DNA of 64,000 bases from Talinum fruticosum (Eukaryota > Streptophyta > Magnoliopsida > Caryophyllales > Talinaceae). The position numbers and the translations under genes are program-made. Below the pieces are notes generated by a model. The model did no database searches, was not told where the DNA came from, and saw only the letters and a program-made list of their open reading frames with translations. The DNA lies in NCBI GenBank assembly GCA_021018815.1, contig JAITYX010000004.1, positions 9,247,501 to 9,311,500 of the forward strand, in the 5' to 3' direction. The number at the start of each line of letters is the position of its first letter. The stretch's first letter is position 1. Below are positions 59,940 through 64,000 of the stretch, piece after piece.

Positions 59940-61265
59940 TCACGAGTTATCACCATCCACTAAATCCAAGCTCCCCTTGGACTTAGCTAAATGAATAATC
60001 TCCATCAATCCCTTCTTCTTGACATGATCCAACCACATATACAACAAATGAATCGGTCCATCATATGTAATCGTACTCGAAACTGCTGAATCTGCAGTTG
60101 AACCTTGAAGGATGTAGAGACCTCCGCGTCTCGAACCCTTCAACAAAACCTTGGAACCTTTGGACACCTTCAAGACTCCACCTTCAGCCGAATACCTTAG
60201 CCCTTTAGCTTCCAGAGCACCCAACGAGATCAGATTGCGTTTTATATCAAGAACATGCCGGACCTTAGTTAAAGTCTTCATGACACCGTCATGAGTTTTA
60301 ATCTGAACTGTACCAATTCCAGCAATTGAGCATTGGGCATTATTGCCCAAGTTAACAATACCAGAATCAACGAGTATCATATGTGAAAAACAAATCTTTG
60401 TTAGGACACACATGAAAAGTACATCTAGAATCTAAAACCCATTCAGAATCACTTCCTTTTTATGAGAAGCAAGTAAAACATCACCATCCGACTCATCTTC
60501 AGCAAGGGCAAAACCGGCCTCACCCATATTGTTAGAGTCTTCCTTTTTCTCCTTAGCCTTTAAATTCTTAAGTTTTAAACACTGGGATTTCTTATGTCCA
60601 GTGTTTCTTACAAAAGTAACAATCTCCCTCAAACTTATACTTAGAACCTTTCTTAGTACTACCCCTTACCGACAAGCCTTCGGCTCTTTCATCGGAACAT
60701 TTAAAGTCAAATTTTTCTTTGGATAGCAAGTTGCACTTGACATCCTCATAACTCAACACTTCACTATTACTCGTAAAGCATAATTTCTTTAAAGTGCTTA
60801 TATGAAAGGGGCAGGGAGACAATAAGGAGAATAACTTTATCCTCATCATCTATGTCAATCTCCAAATTCTCTAAGTCCAAGAGAATAGAATTAAACTCAT
60901 CAAGATGATTTTGGATAGGTGTACCTTCAACAATACGAATCGTGAACAATCGCTCCTTGAGCCGAATCTTGTTGACAAGACTCTTTGTCATGTAGATTTG
61001 CTCCAACTTTGTCCACATATCCACGGTAGTCTTGCAGGTGAACAACTTCACGAAGTACTTGATTCGTAATGCACAACTGAATTGCACTAAGTGCCCTTTC
61101 ATCCAACTCTTCCCAATCTTCCTGGGACATAGATTTAGGCTTCTTCCCAAGTGCCTTCTTCAATCCGTTCCGTGTGAGAACGACCCTCATCTTGACTCTC
61201 CATAAACTAAAACTAATTTTTCCATCAAACTTCTCGATATCAAATTTAGTGAATGATGATGCCAT
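59940..61265 (-). pseudogene. gag and partial protease of the TR-GAG element
   Basis: From an ATG near 61265 the frame reads MASSFTKFDIEKFDG, then SLWRVKMRVVLTRNGLKKAL, LTNQVLREV-like text in a shifted frame, and ETPIQNHLDEFNSI-like gag core (VEGTPIQNHLDEFNSILLDL). A CCHC knuckle (CYFCKK..GHKKSQC, about 60590-60620) spans a frame change. The protease site reads WVLDSRC, with Arg where the catalytic DSG needs Gly. A GAG-pre-integrase part (LGALEAKGLRYSAEGGVLKV) follows, and coding similarity stops near 59940. Confidence 0.8.
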
Positions 61266-61290
61266 CCTAGAACCCGGGCTCGATACCACT

Positions 61291-61788
61291 TGTTGGGAAA
61301 TTAGCCACTCTAAACCTCACTTGTTAGGTGAAGTTAGAGCAAAGATGCGGAAGCGATTTAGGATGACAAAAACAATACCAAGAAATTAGATGGAAATCAA
61401 AAATAGGAACGAGACAAGAATTTAACGTGGAAAACCCAAATCGGGAAAAACCACGAACGACACGAGCACAATGATTTCACTATTATAAGAGAGTACAATA
61501 TGATCTCAAACCTAGAGATCTTCCCAAACCCGAGATATCCCAATCTCACAACACTCTCCTCACAATAACTCCCTTTTTCTTTACAATGGAGTTCATCCCT
61601 CCTTTAAATAGGAAAGAAATCCTAACCCAATAGAATATCGTAAACCTACAAAAACTCTTACTCCTGATTCTAATAGGTAACAATTACCTAATACAAATAG
61701 GAAACAAAATACAATTAGGTTTAGAATACCCAATTCTATAAGGAAACAATCTTTCCTAAAATATGAGATTTTAGGATACCACCCAACA
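61291..61788 (-). repeat. 5' LTR of the gag-only copia element
   Basis: This is the LTR next to the primer-binding site (about 61279-61288), so it is upstream in the element's orientation. Confidence 0.9.
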
Positions 61789-61917
61789 TTCTTCTTTCTC
61801 TTACTAGTCGGATCGAGTGAGCAATCTATATCTTCAATGAGGATGATCGACTTACTTGATGTCTCAATCAGTAACCTTCTCAATTGCATGTTATTCTTAA
61901 CCACAGTCGGTTCAAGA

Positions 61918-62526
61918 TAGGGATGGCAACGGGCGGGATTCCCCTCCCCGCTGGGGCCCCGACCCGTATCGGGAAAAATCCCCGCCCGAACGGGGAACGG
62001 GCGGGGACGGGGAAAATTCCCCCGAGCGGGGACGGGGACGGGGCCGGGAAATCCTGTCCCTGTTCCCCGCCCGGTCCCCGTTTTAAAAAAATTAAAATTA
62101 AAATCGGGGCTATATTTGTAATTTCCCTTCCCCAAAACCCTAACTATAAAAGCCGAATCTGCCTCCCTCCTCTCTCTCTCTCCTCGGTCCTCGGCCTCCT
62201 TCCTCGGGCATGCTTAGATGCTCTCTCTCTCTCCTCCCTCTCGCCTCTGCCGTCTCTCCCTCTCGCCGCCTCTCCGTCTCGCCCTCTCGCCGCCTCTCCC
62301 TCTCCCCTCTCGCCGTCTCTCCCTCTCGCCTCTCGCCATCGCCGTCTCCCTCTCGCCGTCGCGTCTCCCTCTCGCCGCGCTCTCTCCTCGGTGGAGGCGG
62401 GAAGCGAGGCCTCGGTGGAGATTGGGTACCCGGCGGGGCGGGGACGAGGGCAGGGGCGGGGGCGGAGGGAGCAGCGGGGACGGGGCGGGGTGTCCCCCGG
62501 CCCCGACCCGCCCGTTGCCATCCCTA
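61918..62526. mobile_element. 609-bp GC-rich non-autonomous hAT (Ac/Ds-like) element
   Basis: Perfect 20-bp terminal inverted repeats TAGGGATGGCAACGGGCGGG. A perfect 8-bp target duplication GTTCAAGA (61910-61917, 62527-62534), the length hAT elements make, flanks it. The TAGGGATG start resembles Ac/Ds ends. Inside are GGGACGGGG-rich subterminal parts and a CTCTCGCCG minisatellite (about 62220-62400). The long frames on both strands are low-complexity and not believed to be genes. Confidence 0.93.
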
Positions 62527-63545
62527 GTTCAAGATCATAGATATCATATTCTAGAAAATTAGCCATAGCTGCGACCAAGGTCGATTTGCCCGTTCCTGGG
62601 GACCGTGGAGAAGATATCCCCTCTTCCATGGCTTCCCGATCTCATCATAATAATCTTTTGCGCTCTGAAACCATTGTAAATCATCGATTATCATTTGTTT
62701 TTTGCTCTTCTCCATGGCCAACTTGCCAAATCTTGCAGGGTGTTTGAACTCTAGGTGAGTCCACATTGTTTCTCTGTCTGATTCGTCATTACCTGCATTA
62801 GTGAAGAGCTTCCTCCTGCGCTTTCTCACCTCGATTGCCTTCCCTTCTTCTAAAACATAAGGCAAGTAAGTGTCAAGTACGAACTTCCTGTGGCTGCTGT
62901 GAAACATCAGCCGGTAGTACCTGTTTAAATTAAACAATTTGGTTTAATTAAAATCAACTAAGCAATCTGTTAAAAGATCAGTTTTTTTCTGTTAAATATA
63001 TAATCAACGCAAATTCTTGTGTAAAACAGTCTGGCAATTATTTAAGATGAGGCGGTCTATCCAAGACAAGACGTTTTAAATTAATTTAACCTGAAAAAAT
63101 GATACTATGTACCTTTTTTCATCTGATTTTGGATAGAGTGAAATCATAGGAGAGCCAGAGGCTCTGTTGAAGGACCAGCGGACTTGAACACCATGGTACT
63201 GATCGATGATCTCCTCATTGTAATCCAGGCTGAGGAGGAGAGACTTTCCATCCTCGATATAGTCTGCCTTCATGCTTCTGGCTTCCATGGAAGAGCTGTC
63301 ACCAAGGTAGTTCTCGATGGTCGTGTAAACTTCACTCTTATAGAAACGATCAGTGGTGTACTCATCAAAAGTTATAGTCAGGTAAGGTGAGAAATAATTG
63401 ACCAATTTGTGAGTGTATTTGTAGAAGTAAAGCTTAATTGTTTCCCGTATCCTTGTAGGGAGATAGTGCTCATAAATTGTCCTGATGAACATCAGGGAGG
63501 CCAGCAGGGATCCCAGATGCGAAAACATGTCCAATGCCACCATTC

Positions 63546-63561
63546 ACTCTCTCTCTCTCTC
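63546..63561. repeat. CT-rich tract in the leader of third AAA-ATPase
   Basis: A short (CT)n tract on the plus strand, that is GA-rich on the coding strand, lies directly upstream of the ATG. This is common in plant 5' leaders. Confidence 0.6.
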
Positions 63562-63644
63562 CCCTATGGGCTGTAGAGACCAAATTGTTTGTGATTATAT
63601 TGATTGTCAGATATATTGTGCAAACTATAATAATGTATGTATGC

Positions 63645-63651
63645 TTATATA
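63645..63651 (-). promoter_or_regulatory. candidate TATA box of third AAA-ATPase
   Basis: The minus strand reads CCCTATATAAGCATAC. TATATAA lies about 100 bp upstream of the ATG at 63543, a normal place for a plant core promoter. Confidence 0.6.
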
Positions 63652-63655
63652 GGGT

Positions 63656-64000
63656 TTGTGGGTGGTTAGAAATTTGTGTTACTTGTGCCTTACTCTTCAC
63701 CTGAACCTATAATCTAATCCCATTCGAGTTTGGATTTGTAATTTTCCCAAAAAGGAATTTCTTCCCCAATTGCTTATTCTTGAGATTCCTACACGGATTC
63801 TGAATCTCAACAATGTTGCTTGCTTGTTACGGAAAGAAGTAAAGTAGGCTATAATAAACATATCTATATAACTTTTTTAATTAAAAAAATCCAGCAAGTC
63901 ATAATTTTTCCCCTTTATTAATTTTTGAAATATTTTTTTGATTTTTTTATACTTTCAATAATATTATTTTTGTCTTTCAATTTAAAAGAAAAACAAAATA
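63656..64000. other. upstream region, no gene seen
   Basis: AT-rich promoter-side sequence; nothing else is recognised before the window ends. Confidence 0.5.

Larger units (their letters stand above)
59333..61788 (-). mobile_element. gag-only Ty1/copia element (TR-GAG type), 2456 bp
   Basis: Two LTRs of 497 and 498 bp (59333-59829, 61291-61788), starting TGTTAGG/TGTTGGG and ending CCACCCAACA, are about 98 percent alike by eye. A perfect target duplication TTCTT (59328-59332, 61789-61793) flanks it. The primer site on the minus strand reads TGGTATCGAGC, 2 bp from the 5' LTR. The purine tract AAGGTGGAGAT lies before the 3' LTR. The 1461-bp interior holds gag and part of the protease/pre-integrase region only. 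Integrase, RT and RNase H are absent, so it needs a helper element. Confidence 0.92.
58796..63543 (-). pseudogene. AAA-ATPase, AATP1/ASD family, split by two transposons
   Basis: Same family and same intron position as 34823-38036. Exon 1 is 63543-63113 (143 codons plus two bases): a hydrophobic anchor (LASLMFIRTIYEHYLP) and the N domain (FSPYLTITFDEYTTDRFYKS, MKADYIEDGKSLLLSLDYNE). Exon 2 starts at 62920 (RYYRLMFHSSHRKFVLDTYL) and reaches WKRGYLLHGP. There a run of four G (62598-62601, plus strand), one short of what the frame needs, shifts the frame inside Walker A. The next frame reads GTGKSTLVAAMANF. A hAT element (61918-62526) then interrupts; Walker B follows (IILIEDIDCSLD, about 61830), then a gag-only copia element (59333-61788). 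The rest runs from 59332 to a stop at 58796: LLNFIDGIWSACGEER, FTTNHIDKLDPALIRRGRMD, and an acidic Ser/Glu tail. All parts are present and in order, so loss is recent. Confidence 0.92.

Noticed and set aside
62144..62562. Long overlapping open frames on both strands, Arg/Pro/Ser-rich
   Set aside because: They lie wholly within the GC-rich hAT element and arise from its CTCTCGCCG repeats and lack of stop codons.

Overview
The window is plant nuclear DNA, almost certainly from a flowering plant and probably a eudicot. It is AT-rich, has GT-AG spliced genes related to known plant families, and is dominated by plant transposons, many nested in one another. I cannot name the species. I see no prokaryotic genes, tRNA, rRNA or CRISPR.

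Host genes. (1) A complete eight-exon urease accessory gene, URED, lies on the minus strand at 6618-12408; the joined exons give exactly 294 codons plus a stop. (2) Three related AAA-ATPase genes of the plant AATP1/ASD (BCS1-like) group all lie on the minus strand. At 14972-15305 only the first part of exon 1 is left. At 34823-38036 a nearly intact two-exon gene has one frame break in a homopolymer. At 58796-63543 the gene is complete in order, but has a frame break in the Walker A motif and is split by two transposons. The first two copies also share an upstream block, which points to tandem duplication.

Mobile elements, left to right: a Stowaway-like MITE (743-1045); a decayed Mutator-like transposase with a GRF zinc-finger partner gene (2590-5615); a LINE remnant (13241-14890) split by a solo LTR (13897-14510); a full-length Sirevirus-type Ty1/copia element with 1.53-kb LTRs (18812-29574); hAT, SINE-like and Helitron-like remnants (29690-33132); a solo LTR (33307-33837); a hAT-like MITE inside an AAA-ATPase intron (36668-37204); a full CACTA element (39082-47236); an old copia reverse transcriptase broken into three pieces (47240-57240) by a small CACTA derivative (48581-49106) and by a 7.8-kb MULE (49144-56962) that itself holds a solo LTR (52604-54056); another Stowaway-like MITE (57394-57757); and, inside the last AAA-ATPase gene, a gag-only copia element (59333-61788) and a 609-bp hAT element (61918-62526). 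For most of these I could read target-site duplications on both sides, so the borders are exact.

Reading as a whole. This is a small tandem AAA-ATPase family being taken apart by transposons, beside a conserved single-copy metabolic gene. The most unusual points are two MULEs that each carry a GRF zinc-finger gene tail-to-tail with the transposase, a (CT)18 tract directly behind a URED 5' splice site, and a pattern of small indels beside CG dinucleotides and in homopolymers that may be assembly error rather than biology.
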